Counted from the first letter of the stretch, positions 24,409 to 32,191 are shown. The stretch is 32,191 nt of DNA from Thermoplasmata archaeon (GCA_023261755.1 JAGDXS010000023.1:1-32191), one strand, 5' to 3'. Notes: generated from the letters alone by a model not told the origin. Numbers and translations: made by a program.

Positions 24409-25071
24409 TTAAATATTTTTCTCGCAGAAATGATTTATTGGGCAGGTATCGCATGAAGGTGATTTTTTACAGTATCTTTTTGCCAATTCTACCAATAAAG
24501 CGTGAAATTCTTTCAAATTTTCAGTGTTGTAATTAAAATTTTTTTCAATTTGCATTTTTATAGTTTCATAATCTCTCAAATCAAATCCAATTCTTTTGAA
24601 TATTCTTAAGGTATATGAATCCACTACAAAAACGGGTTTATCCATTGCATAAAGTATTATGGAATCAGCAGTTTCTTTTCCTATTCCTTTAATTGAAAGT
24701 AAAAATTTTCTTGCTTCATTTACTTCTTGATTTAAAAAATTCTCAAGTGATCCATAATTTGAATGTATGGAATATACTAGAGATTTCAATCTATTTGCCT
24801 TTTGCCTGTAAAAGCCCGAGGATTTTATTTCATTGGCTAAAACCTCTACACTTAAATTATATATTACATTAAAATCCAGAAGGTTTTTTAATTTAAGATT
24901 TTTTATACTTTTTTCTACATTTTTCCATGAAGTGTTTTGTGTTAATATTGCACCTACGATTACTTCAAATTTAGTGTCAGCAGGCCACCAGCCCTGAGGA
25001 CCAAATGCATTATATAGAAAACTATAAAGGTCTGAGATTGAGAAATTATTTTTGTTTTTCAATGAATTCAT
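24409..25071 (-). CDS. HhH-GPD DNA glycosylase (endonuclease III-related)
   Basis: A 220-residue base-excision repair protein. Helix-hairpin-helix SIKGIGKETADSI near residue 129, catalytic-type Asp in FVVDSYTLRI (about residue 150), and a C-terminal cysteine cluster C-X5-C-X2-C-X5-C (residues about 200-216). Endonuclease III has Lys in the hairpin (GVGRKTA); here that position is Glu (GKETA). This points to a monofunctional glycosylase, such as the 3-methyladenine group (COG2231-like, WWPADTKFEVIVGAILTQNT is characteristic), rather than a lyase. It overlaps the roadblock gene by 26 bases, so the two are coupled. Confidence 0.88.
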   Translation of the reverse strand: MNSLKNKNNFSISDLYSFLYNAFGPQGWWPADTKFEVIVGAILTQNTSWKNVEKSIKNLKLKNLLDFNVIYNLSVEVLANEIKSSGFYRQKANRLKSLVYSIHSNYGSLENFLNQEVNEARKFLLSIKGIGKETADSIILYAMDKPVFVVDSYTLRIFKRIGFDLRDYETIKMQIEKNFNYNTENLKEFHALLVELAKRYCKKSPSCDTCPINHFCEKNI

Positions 25072-25366
25072 CCTTGATCTTTTTTGGGTCCATTCCAGAT
25101 GGTGAAATTATTGCGTAAAAATCTCTAGGCCCATTTGGAAACATTATAACGTTACCTTCATCGCCATAAATTGTAAGAAGTTCTGGATCTTTAAAATGAA
25201 GTTCATCATAAGCAGTAGATGCACCACCAAAAACTGTTGCACACATAATAGAAAATGTTTCTTTATCAACGTAATCAGGCAATATACCCTCGATCAGGGT
25301 ACCATCACGCCTTATTAATGTGGCACCAATGAGCCCTAGATCCTTAATAACTTGATCATTGATCAT
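25046..25366 (-). CDS. Roadblock/LC7-domain protein
   Basis: A 106-residue protein of the roadblock/LC7/MglB superfamily (COG2018), recognised by a central GGASTAYDELHF-type helix and TIYGDEGNVIMFPNG strand arrangement after an initial GATLIRRDGTLIEG strand. Such proteins regulate Ras-like small GTPases (MglB type). No GTPase gene lies next to it, so its partner is elsewhere. Start ATG at 25366 has a GTGA-like element 8 bases upstream. Its 3' end overlaps the DNA glycosylase by 26 bases. Confidence 0.78.
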   Translation of the reverse strand: MINDQVIKDLGLIGATLIRRDGTLIEGILPDYVDKETFSIMCATVFGGASTAYDELHFKDPELLTIYGDEGNVIMFPNGPRDFYAIISPSGMDPKKIKDEFIEKQK

Positions 25367-25398
25367 ATTAATTTCACTTTAAGGAAACAATTATTGTA

Positions 25399-25416
25399 TT
25401 ATAAAATATTTTATAA
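25399..25416. promoter_or_regulatory. 18-bp perfect palindrome over the roadblock gene's promoter
   Basis: TTATAAAATATTTTATAA is an exact dyad, 33 bases upstream of the ATG at 25366 and overlapping the expected TATA position. It may be just a symmetrical AT-rich TATA box, or an operator for a dimeric regulator. Composition alone makes chance plausible. Confidence 0.3.
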
Positions 25417-25512
25417 ACTTTTCCATAAAAATTCTCTAACTTTTGTAAATTTTTAAAAAATCAAATATATGCTTTTTAATTGTTTTTAATTATTTATATT
25501 AATATATTAAAT

Positions 25513-26379
25513 TTATCTCATTGTAGTAACATATACCTTATCCGATGTTACAACAAATGTGTGCTCAAATTGTGTTACCATACCTCTCTTTTTTTCTTTT
25601 AAAATAGGAAACTTATACACGTTTTTATTTGTCATGAGTGAATTAATGAGTTTCTCTGAATTTGAAAAATCTTTGTATATCCACCTGGTACAGAATGGTA
25701 ATGTTCTATATTTTTCATATACCACTCTATTATCAGGATCTTCCCTAATGATTTGCATAATGTTTCCAAATTTTCCCTCTTTTACAAAACCTGCGCCATC
25801 TGTTGCAAAAGGTTCTATTGCAAAAGCCATTCCTGCATCAATTCTTGTTGAATTTCCATCATCATAGTTAGGTATGCTAATTCCAGCGTGAAGAATATAC
25901 TGCTTAAGCTGGTGACCAGTTAAATTGTAAATTGGTTTATAGCCAAATTGGTATATTGAATTTTCAATTATTTTACCTATTTCCCCTATTGATATGCCAG
26001 GGCGGATTTCTTTAATTACATTATTCAAAGCATTTCTGCTTGCATTAATAAGGCTAGAATCATTATTACCAACTTGAAATGTTATAGCAGTATCAGCGAT
26101 GTAGCCATCTATATGAGCACCTAAATCCAATTTTATAATATCATTTTTCCTAAATATACGGTCATCTTTGTAACCGGGGCTGTAATGCGCCGCCTCATCA
26201 TTTACGCTCAAGTTTACAGGAAAAGCAAGAGCTGCATTATTTTTAATAATAAAATTTTCTATTTCATCTGCAACATCTTCAGCTTTTTTACCTTCACTTA
26301 TAATACCAATACCAAATTTTATAGCTTCAGCAGCTATTTTTCCTGCTTTTAAGTAATTTTCAATTTCATTTTGATTCAT
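25513..26379 (-). CDS. map: Methionine aminopeptidase, type II
   Basis: Removes the initiator methionine from new proteins. 288 residues, near the usual 295 of archaeal type II enzymes. The five metal ligands are present: D85 (KLDLGAH), D96 (IADTA), H156 (TGHQ), E189 (AIEPF) and E272 (QFEHTF). The insert before residue 270 is present as in type II enzymes. It overlaps Sua5 by 14 bases, so the two are in one operon. AT-rich sequence with T-runs follows the stop. Confidence 0.97.
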   Translation of the reverse strand: MNQNEIENYLKAGKIAAEAIKFGIGIISEGKKAEDVADEIENFIIKNNAALAFPVNLSVNDEAAHYSPGYKDDRIFRKNDIIKLDLGAHIDGYIADTAITFQVGNNDSSLINASRNALNNVIKEIRPGISIGEIGKIIENSIYQFGYKPIYNLTGHQLKQYILHAGISIPNYDDGNSTRIDAGMAFAIEPFATDGAGFVKEGKFGNIMQIIREDPDNRVVYEKYRTLPFCTRWIYKDFSNSEKLINSLMTNKNVYKFPILKEKKRGMVTQFEHTFVVTSDKVYVTTMR

Positions 26380-26914
26380 ATAGGGAAATCACCCTATTAA
26401 AAGGTATTGCGCCCTCCCTTATTAGTCTTGGTGTTTTTCCAGTTAAATCTATAACAGTTGAAGGAATGCCACTGCAAGGACCACAATCAAGATATATATC
26501 AACTTTGTCTTTTAATTGTTCGTAAGAATCTAATACCGTCACAGGATTCTTTCCTCCATGTAAATTTGCACTTGTTAAAGTAATTGGACCGGCATACTCC
26601 ATTATTTTTTTTATTTGCTCATTTTTGGGTATCCTTATTCCAACGGTATCTCCAGCTATGTATTTCGGCACTTTTTTATTTTTTAGGACTATGGTAATAA
26701 GATAGCTCCAGTCCTCTTTGAGAATTTTATATACAAAATCAACTGGTTCTGCTATTTCCTCAAGCATGTTAATATCTTTAACCCCTACAGGTACAGGTAT
26801 ACTTTCAGATCTTCCTTTTATGGTATATATATCCTTTGATTTATCAGAATATATATTTATAGAAAGTGCATATAAAGTATCTGCAGGTAATACAGCAAAA
26901 TTAAATTTTACCAT
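26366..26914 (-). CDS. Threonylcarbamoyl-AMP synthase (Sua5/YrdC family)
   Basis: Makes the threonylcarbamoyl-AMP used by KEOPS to build t6A at A37 of tRNAs that read ANN codons. Motifs: VLPADTLYALS at the start, IKGRSESIPVPV (Lys-x-Arg ATP-binding), ITLTSANLHGG and STVIDLT. A single YrdC domain without the C-terminal Sua5 domain, 182 residues. The reading frame goes up to a TTG at 26953, but ATG 26914 follows an ATTTATAAGT TATA box (26941-26950) by about 30 bases, so a leaderless start is likely. Four residues downstream of the tRNA-Asn end is the earliest possible start. Confidence 0.88.
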   Translation of the reverse strand: MVKFNFAVLPADTLYALSINIYSDKSKDIYTIKGRSESIPVPVGVKDINMLEEIAEPVDFVYKILKEDWSYLITIVLKNKKVPKYIAGDTVGIRIPKNEQIKKIMEYAGPITLTSANLHGGKNPVTVLDSYEQLKDKVDIYLDCGPCSGIPSTVIDLTGKTPRLIREGAIPFNRVISLYESK

Positions 26915-26940
26915 AGGCGCAATTTTTTCCAATTCAAAGC

Positions 26941-26950
26941 ACTTATAAAT
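26941..26950 (-). promoter_or_regulatory. TATA-like box between tRNA-Asn and sua5
   Basis: ATTTATAAGT on the minus strand, just 8 bases after the tRNA-Asn 3' end and about 30 bases before ATG 26914. It implies a leaderless sua5 transcript, separate from the tRNA. Confidence 0.5.
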
Positions 26951-26957
26951 CAAGGAG

Positions 26958-27030
26958 CGCCGCCGGTCGGATTCGAACCGACGACCGCCCGGTTAACAGC
27001 CGGGCGCTCCACCAGCTAAGCTACGGCGGC
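26958..27030 (-). tRNA. tRNA-Asn (anticodon GTT)
   Basis: A 73-base minus-strand tRNA. Acceptor GCCGCCG pairs with CGGCGGC, discriminator G. Anticodon stem CCCGG/CCGGG closes CTGTTAA, giving GTT and A37, a t6A site. T arm GTCGG-TTCGAAT-CCGAC is perfect. No intron, no encoded CCA. It lies between the RFC small subunit gene and sua5. Confidence 0.97.
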
Positions 27031-27042
27031 TGACAAAAACAT

Positions 27043-27074
27043 AAAAGTAAAAGTGTATTAAAACTTTTACTTTT
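27043..27074 (-). terminator. Perfect 12-bp inverted repeat at the RFC gene end
   Basis: AAAAGTAAAAGT (27043-27054) and ACTTTTACTTTT (27063-27074) are exact complements around an 8-base loop. On the minus strand the hairpin starts in the last codons of the RFC gene and is followed by a T-rich stretch, so it looks like a hairpin terminator before tRNA-Asn. It might also act in the tRNA promoter. Confidence 0.5.
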
Positions 27075-28026
27075 GATTTTTACCTAAATTTGAAAATTTA
27101 GCCAGCAGTGCATCGAGACCTATTTTTTCATTTGCACCCTCTGTAATTCTAAATTCAATATCTGCCATAATTTCTAACAACTGGACAAGTAAATCCTCAG
27201 GTATTGATATTTTGTAGAGTTCACTGTGCATTTGTTTTATAATATCTTCAGCTGCAACACCGTATTCAACTATCATCTTGTCTAAGAGTTCCCTCGCACC
27301 AAGAAAATCACCATTAAGTGACTTTTCAAGCATTTTTCTCACAACGTCCCTACTAGCTAAACCTGAAGCCTTGTAAATTATGTCTGAATTTATTTTTTCT
27401 CCCATACTGGCAGCTGCCTGCAGGATATTAATAGATTTCCTCATATCTCCATTTGCAACTATATATATAGCTTCAATTGCATCATCTTCAAGTTTTATTT
27501 TTTCTTTTTCTGCTATGTACTTCAATCTTCTCGAAATATCTTCCTTTGAAAGAGGTTTAAATCTAAAAATACTCGCCCTTGATTGTATAGGATCTATAAT
27601 CCTTGATGAGTAATTGCAGGATAATATGAACCTGCAAGTTTTTGAAAATTTTTCCATTGTTCTTCTTAATGCAGCCTGTGCATCTGGTGTTAAATGATCA
27701 GCTTCATCTAGAAAAATTATTTTAAATCCAACATCATTCGATGGAGCTGTTCTTGCATAATCTTTAATTTGTACCCTTACTGTATCTATTCCTCTCTCAT
27801 CACTTGCGTTTAATTCGTTAAAACTAGCCTTCCAATTTTCACCAAATAGACCAATTGCAAGTGCTATGGCACTTGTGGTCTTTCCTGTTCCTGGAGGACC
27901 AGCAAATATTAAATGGGGCATATTTTTCTCTTTTACATAAGATTTTAATCTTTCAACTATATAATCTTGGCCTACTATGTCATCAAGCTTAACAGGTCTA
28001 TATTTTTCGACCCATACGTCCTCCAT
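27067..28026 (-). CDS. rfcS: Replication factor C small subunit
   Basis: A 319-residue AAA+ clamp-loader subunit that puts PCNA on DNA. Walker A GPPGTGKTT (about residues 42-50), Walker B IIFLDEADHL, sensor 1 region with FILSCNYSSRIIDPIQSR. The usual SRC arginine-finger motif reads SRA here (Arg kept, Cys replaced by Ala). The frame extends upstream, but the family start EDVWVEKYRP points to ATG 28026, and a TTAAGATATAA box 25-30 bases upstream suits a leaderless message. The RFC large subunit is not in this window. Confidence 0.95.
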   Translation of the reverse strand: MEDVWVEKYRPVKLDDIVGQDYIVERLKSYVKEKNMPHLIFAGPPGTGKTTSAIALAIGLFGENWKASFNELNASDERGIDTVRVQIKDYARTAPSNDVGFKIIFLDEADHLTPDAQAALRRTMEKFSKTCRFILSCNYSSRIIDPIQSRASIFRFKPLSKEDISRRLKYIAEKEKIKLEDDAIEAIYIVANGDMRKSINILQAAASMGEKINSDIIYKASGLASRDVVRKMLEKSLNGDFLGARELLDKMIVEYGVAAEDIIKQMHSELYKISIPEDLLVQLLEIMADIEFRITEGANEKIGLDALLAKFSNLGKNQK

Positions 28027-28134
28027 AATATTACACCATATTTGCTTATATCTTAACATTATATTATTTTTTTCATTTTTATATATCCAATTATTTAAAT
28101 AAAAATACAAATTACTTTATATCCTTATACCAAA

Positions 28135-28186
28135 AAGTATTTAATTAGGAATAGTTTTCCTTCTTTAATCCCGAAATTTGGAGGGA
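28135..28186 (+). promoter_or_regulatory. TATA-like box and SD of the 1001-aa surface protein gene
   Basis: AAGTATTTAATTAGG (28135-28149) is a TATA-like element and GGAGGGA at 28180-28186 is a strong ribosome binding site, 6 bases before the TTG at 28193. The ATG at 28186 is out of frame and stops after six codons, so the TTG start is favoured. Confidence 0.5.
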
Positions 28187-28192
28187 TGATAT

Positions 28193-31100
28193 TTGAGATC
28201 AATTAATGCAAAAAGTGCAATGGCTTTAGTGATTATTTCAGTGTTCCTAGTGAGCTCTATGTTTGTTCCTTTGGAGTCCAGTGCTCAAAGTATAAAAACT
28301 GGGAATGTGAATATTGGAGTGATGTATTATGATACAGTTACACATGAAGTGGATTATATTAGCGGATTGACAGTTAACTTAATAGATTATTCTGGGCATG
28401 TTATATCATCCCAGGTTTCAAATCCAATAGTTACATTTACAAATGTTCAGATAGGGAATTATATACTCCAAATAACACCACAGAAGATTGGTAATTATGC
28501 ATATAGCTTTGATTATACTCCAATAAAAGTTACTACAGCAGGTGCCAATATAACAAATGTAGTTGTCCAAAGGACACCAATAAATCAAAATGTTAATTTA
28601 ACAATTATGAATAAGGGAGCTCCTTTGGTGGGGGTACAAGTAAGTGCTTACACATTATATAATTTAGAGATATTTTCAGGATATACAGGTTCCAAGGGGA
28701 ATATAACATTCAATGCAACACCAGGATCATTTATACTTGTAATTACCAATAATAATGGTGGTGCGATCAAAAATTATTATACGAATATAAATGCGCCATA
28801 TGCAGGATCAGTGGATTTATCCAACTTTTACCACATATTTGGTATGGTTAAGGATAATACCACTGGAACGCTTGTAAGTTCCACAGTAAGGATAAGCATA
28901 TTCAATGATCAGGGTCTCTGGGATGTTCTAAATTTCAATAACGGAATCTTTGATTTCTATATTTATGGTGGTCCTTACACAATTTATCTTACTGCAGATG
29001 GTTATTCAATAACTAGTATACCCTACCAGTCAGGTTATTATGTTATCTCCCTCGGAAAGACTTATAACTATTATCAATACAATTATGGATTTTCATCAGA
29101 TTTCAAATACCTTTACATGAATGAAACGTTCTACTTAAACAATAAAACAACATTTCAGTCTCTACCATATTCTTCAATGACAATTCTTTACTACCAATTA
29201 CTTTTCAATAATATGAATCAGTATTCACTTCAACAATTTTTCCTAAATTCATTGCCAATATATTCAAACAATTTAGTGACATTATCAAATTATACTTATT
29301 CACTTAGGGGCTCATCAATAAGTGCAATATCAATGAATTATAATGGATTTTATGTTAAAATTACATCAGAATATTACAATGCATCAGTAAATTCATCCAA
29401 CATTTTATCAGAAAATGGATACATACCCATATATCTTCATGTTGAGCAAAACAATGTATATGGTGCCCAGAATATTTATAATTATAGTGTATCAATACCA
29501 AGCAATTATGAACTATCAAATACTGTTACAGGCGCTTCAGAGACAGGATACATAAATAATTTAAAAATAACAAATGCTACACAATCTTCAATAGAATTGG
29601 ATCTTAAAGTGAGAAAAGCCCCTGAAATAGTTTTGGGTTCAAGCACTTTCATAATGTACTGGCATGGAATGACACCAGGTAATTATATACTCAATGATAG
29701 CGCAAGCAATTTTACAGTTGTTGTACCAGCAAATAAAGAAATATCATATAACGTAAGTCTTGCTGTTAAGGACATGGTTAGAAATCAATATTCCTGGACT
29801 CAGATGACATTTAACTGGACATTTGACGGAACGTTAGTTTCAAGCGGCATTGGAGATGCAAATGTATCTTATTCTTTAAATCCAGGAATACACAAGCTTA
29901 ATCTACAGGTAACAGATGTTGGAAATAATGTTAACAGTACGACAATAACCATATACTCAGATGGGGCATATCCAGCAAGCTATACGTATATAAGTTATTT
30001 AACAAGCCCGGATAAATACATAATCTCATGGAATGTTTACACAAACAATAGTGCCTATTATGTTTATAATGGAACTGGTACTTCTGTGGCTGTATTAAAC
30101 AATAAGGTAGTTTTTGGTCAAATAACTGTGGATGAGAACAAGGAAATAACTTTAAATGTTAAATCAATTACTGATACAATAAATGGAGTAGTTCCATCAC
30201 ATGAGACAACAACTGTAATTTGGCATATTAATAATACAAAATATGTAGGTTTAAGTGTTAATTATACATTCAGTTACCCTACCAGAAATACAAATGACTG
30301 GATAAATGTAACATATATGGATCAGGTAGGCAATAATATTACCGTTTCAATTCCAGTATTTGTTAAGGATACATTAAAACCAGTACCTGTTATAATATTC
30401 CAGAATTCTACAAATGCAACCGTTTCACAAATATATGAGAATCAAACAATTAAGTTGAATGGAACGAATTCATATGATCCCCAGAATGGTCAGATAGTTT
30501 TATACAATTGGACAATTAAAAGTTCTTCAGGTAAGGTACTTTCAATAAATTCAACAAATTTCACTGTTATATCAGGATCATTGACTAGCAGTGTAGTCAC
30601 TTTAAAATTCAATGCATATGGAACATATACCATTTTATTGAACGTATCTGACAGGTCAGGAAATTATAATACAACATCAAGGACATTAAATGTAGTACCA
30701 GTTGCACCAGATTTATTACTTAACAATGTAACATGGCATGGAAATTTAACAGCTGGCTCATCAACAACATTTTATGTAAATGTGACAAACACAGGTAATG
30801 CTCCTGCAACAAAATACTATCTTGAATTGTATGTGAATGGCAAAGAGGTTTCAAATGTAACATATTACAATCTTGCTGTAAATAAAACTGTAAAACTTTT
30901 TATATCTTGGACACCATCTTCTTCAGGTAACTTTACACTGAAATTTGAAGCATATACACCTCAGGAACCTACAATGTATCTTGGAGACAATGTTCAAACT
31001 AAAGTAGTATCAGTTCAAGAAGCAGGCTGGGTATTACCAGTTACAATTTTGGGCATAATACTTGTAATAGTTGTCTTAGCATTCATTGGATGGAGAATAA

Positions 31101-31198
31101 AGAAGGGCGGATCAACGGTCACTAAGAAACAGAAGCCTCAGGAAAAAGAACAACAAAAGAAGAGCAGTGGATTACTACATAAAAAAGAAGAAAAATAA
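28193..31198 (+). CDS. Large N-glycosylated surface protein with PKD-like and CARDB-like domains
   Basis: An unrecognised 1001-residue protein. Signal peptide about residues 1-33 (MALVIISVFLVSS core, cut after SAQ), a long beta-rich region, a PKD-like domain around 745-835 (DPQNGQIVLYNWTI, YTILLNVSDRSGNYN), a CARDB-like domain at about 840-940 (FYVNVTNTGNAPATKYY), then a membrane helix near 945-968 and a Lys/Gln-rich tail. I count more than 30 N-X-S/T sequons. The TTG start is supported by GGAGGGA. It may be a surface-layer or adhesion protein and a main AglB substrate; no catalytic motif is seen. The repeat style resembles the AglB extension. It has its own promoter, opposite rfcS. Confidence 0.85.
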   Translation: MRSINAKSAMALVIISVFLVSSMFVPLESSAQSIKTGNVNIGVMYYDTVTHEVDYISGLTVNLIDYSGHVISSQVSNPIVTFTNVQIGNYILQITPQKIGNYAYSFDYTPIKVTTAGANITNVVVQRTPINQNVNLTIMNKGAPLVGVQVSAYTLYNLEIFSGYTGSKGNITFNATPGSFILVITNNNGGAIKNYYTNINAPYAGSVDLSNFYHIFGMVKDNTTGTLVSSTVRISIFNDQGLWDVLNFNNGIFDFYIYGGPYTIYLTADGYSITSIPYQSGYYVISLGKTYNYYQYNYGFSSDFKYLYMNETFYLNNKTTFQSLPYSSMTILYYQLLFNNMNQYSLQQFFLNSLPIYSNNLVTLSNYTYSLRGSSISAISMNYNGFYVKITSEYYNASVNSSNILSENGYIPIYLHVEQNNVYGAQNIYNYSVSIPSNYELSNTVTGASETGYINNLKITNATQSSIELDLKVRKAPEIVLGSSTFIMYWHGMTPGNYILNDSASNFTVVVPANKEISYNVSLAVKDMVRNQYSWTQMTFNWTFDGTLVSSGIGDANVSYSLNPGIHKLNLQVTDVGNNVNSTTITIYSDGAYPASYTYISYLTSPDKYIISWNVYTNNSAYYVYNGTGTSVAVLNNKVVFGQITVDENKEITLNVKSITDTINGVVPSHETTTVIWHINNTKYVGLSVNYTFSYPTRNTNDWINVTYMDQVGNNITVSIPVFVKDTLKPVPVIIFQNSTNATVSQIYENQTIKLNGTNSYDPQNGQIVLYNWTIKSSSGKVLSINSTNFTVISGSLTSSVVTLKFNAYGTYTILLNVSDRSGNYNTTSRTLNVVPVAPDLLLNNVTWHGNLTAGSSTTFYVNVTNTGNAPATKYYLELYVNGKEVSNVTYYNLAVNKTVKLFISWTPSSSGNFTLKFEAYTPQEPTMYLGDNVQTKVVSVQEAGWVLPVTILGIILVIVVLAFIGWRIKKGGSTVTKKQKPQEKEQQKKSSGLLHKKEEK

Positions 31199-31199
31199 A

Positions 31200-31216
31200 T
31201 TTTTTAATTTTTATTT
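31200..31216. terminator. T-rich convergent terminator region
   Basis: TTTTTT (31200-31205) plus further T-runs follow the stop of the 1001-residue gene and overlap the 3' end of the FKBP gene, which ends 6 bases away. The T-run direction suits the plus-strand gene. Confidence 0.4.
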
Positions 31217-31947
31217 TCTATTTTTTCTTGTTTTTCATCCGTGTGTTTTTCTTCAGTTTTCTTCTCTTCTTCTTTTGGTTTGTATATTTCAATGAATCTT
31301 ATTTCTTTATTTGTATAATCCCTTAAATTTGCTACTATATAGTACTTAGCAGATATCCATTCATTCCTGTATTTACAACTTTCAGCTAAGATTATTTCCA
31401 AATGATCATCGAAATCTTTTACCTTAAATTCATTTATATCTAGTCCATAACTTGCCTCAATCAATGCAATTGCTTTATTTTCTATACCCTCAACAATTTC
31501 TTTGACAACGAATTTATAATGGAGTTTTTTTCCTGCAAGTGGATTGTTATAATCCACAAGTATTCTTCCAGGAGAGATAGAAACTACTTTTCCCCTCATT
31601 CCATTGATTAATACAAACTTTCCAATTTCAGGTGTTATTTTATTTTTTTCGAACTCTGCGTATGAATGTATTTTTAATAATGATGGTTTTCTATCTCCAT
31701 ATGCCTTAGATGGATCTAGAAATACATCATATTCTTTTCCAACTTCAGCCTTCATAATCTCTTCTTCTAAAGCTTCAAGAACCATTTTCTTTCCAAGAAT
31801 AATTACTTCTGGGGCATATCTCCTGTTTGGATCATGTATGCCATTGTCCTTTGCTATTTGTTCTATAGTAGTATCGTAAATTTCCTCTTTATCTTGTTCT
31901 ATTGTCCATAATGTATAATCGATTCTTACAATGTCACCATTATTCAT
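31204..31947 (-). CDS. FKBP-type peptidyl-prolyl isomerase, long archaeal form
   Basis: A 247-residue FKBP/SlyD-like folding helper. N-terminal FKBP domain (VRIDYTLWTIE, EEIYDTT), an inserted-in-flap chaperone domain (about 85-145, with a KSLL-type AYGDRKPSLLKI entry), VDYNNPLAGKKLHYKFVVKEI closing the FKBP fold, then a C-terminal domain typical of 26-29 kDa archaeal FKBPs. The last 30 residues are a Lys/Glu-rich tail. ATG 31947 has a GTGAT element 7-8 bases upstream, and a TTTTATATA-like box (about 31980-31990) marks the promoter. Confidence 0.93.
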   Translation of the reverse strand: MNNGDIVRIDYTLWTIEQDKEEIYDTTIEQIAKDNGIHDPNRRYAPEVIILGKKMVLEALEEEIMKAEVGKEYDVFLDPSKAYGDRKPSLLKIHSYAEFEKNKITPEIGKFVLINGMRGKVVSISPGRILVDYNNPLAGKKLHYKFVVKEIVEGIENKAIALIEASYGLDINEFKVKDFDDHLEIILAESCKYRNEWISAKYYIVANLRDYTNKEIRFIEIYKPKEEEKKTEEKHTDEKQEKIENKN

Positions 31948-32191
31948 GATTCATCACATCCATTTTTGATTTAGAACCACAATATATAAAAGATATTTAA
32001 TCCTTTCATTTAAAAAAGGAGCTCAGTAGAAATCCTCAGAAAAATATTTAAAGAAGAGGGTTTTTGTCGCATTTATGTCATACCCAAATATGACTAAAAC
32101 ACTCAAAGTTGGCATGAATAACGATGTTTATAAATTTGACTGAATTGTAAATTTTCTTTTGCTGGCTTTTTTTCAGCAACACGAAATCAGT
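31948..32191. other. Right-edge stretch without a confident gene
   Basis: The first part holds the promoter of the FKBP gene. A TATA-like AATATTTAAAG (32043-32053) lies 25-30 bases before an ATG at 32075 that opens only 22 codons before TGA (32141-32143). A 6-bp hairpin, TTGCTG (32159-32164) with CAGCAA (32174-32179), encloses a T-rich loop. No larger gene is visible; a leaderless short gene or RNA may start here. Confidence 0.3.

Noticed and set aside
1-32191. Insertion sequences, prophage, plasmid or defence system
   Set aside because: No transposase, integrase, phage structural gene, Cas gene or toxin-antitoxin pair is recognisable. The gene content is housekeeping plus surface proteins.

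Overview
The window looks like a chromosomal segment of an AT-rich archaeon. The evidence is archaeal-only or archaeal-type genes throughout: proteasome alpha, exosome Rrp4/Rrp41/Rrp42, RpoN and RpoP, eL18/eL43, AglB, archaeal MptD, THEP1, type II methionine aminopeptidase and RFC small subunit. First genes of transcription units often have a TATA-like box 25-30 bases before the ATG (leaderless), while internal genes have GGTGA or GGAGG ribosome binding sites. Base composition and gene order suggest Thermoplasmata, probably near Thermoplasmatales; this is an inference from reading, not from a search. I see no insertion sequence, prophage, CRISPR array or rRNA. Almost every base is coding and no gene-free stretch exceeds 300 bases.

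Layout. 1-1636 (minus strand): an operon of NadM, an ArsA/Get3-like ATPase, an unknown 72-residue protein and the cut-off start of an endonuclease IV-like protein. 1768-3066: aspartyl-tRNA synthetase. 3067-4754 (minus): the eL18-uL13-uS9-RpoN operon, followed by tRNA-Pro(GGG) and a 43-residue acidic protein. 4828-8492 (plus): an NDP-forming acyl-CoA synthetase alpha subunit overlapping a GNAT acetyltransferase, then AMP phosphorylase overlapping a MoaD/SAMP-like protein. OsmC faces them. 9005-12478 (plus): GltD-like oxidoreductase, MptD, THEP1 and Trm1. 12513-16553 (plus): the exosome superoperon psmA-SBDS-rrp4-rrp41-rrp42-eL43-rpoP.

16605-23671 (plus) is the most unusual part. It holds an oligosaccharyltransferase AglB of 2104 residues, whose catalytic part (first ~900 residues) is followed by a chain of about ten Ig/transthyretin-like repeats, CARDB-like domains and a C-terminal membrane anchor. 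It overlaps by 4 bases a 251-residue single-pass surface protein. Further on, at 28193-31198, lies a 1001-residue surface protein of similar build with more than 30 N-glycosylation sequons. Together these suggest an N-glycosylated surface layer and a transferase built to sit in it.

23675-28026 (minus) carries genome and RNA maintenance genes: a RuvC-like RNase H-fold protein, a HhH-GPD DNA glycosylase, a roadblock/LC7 protein, methionine aminopeptidase, Sua5, tRNA-Asn(GTT) and RFC small subunit. The window closes with a long FKBP-type prolyl isomerase (31204-31947, minus) and a short stretch with no confident gene.
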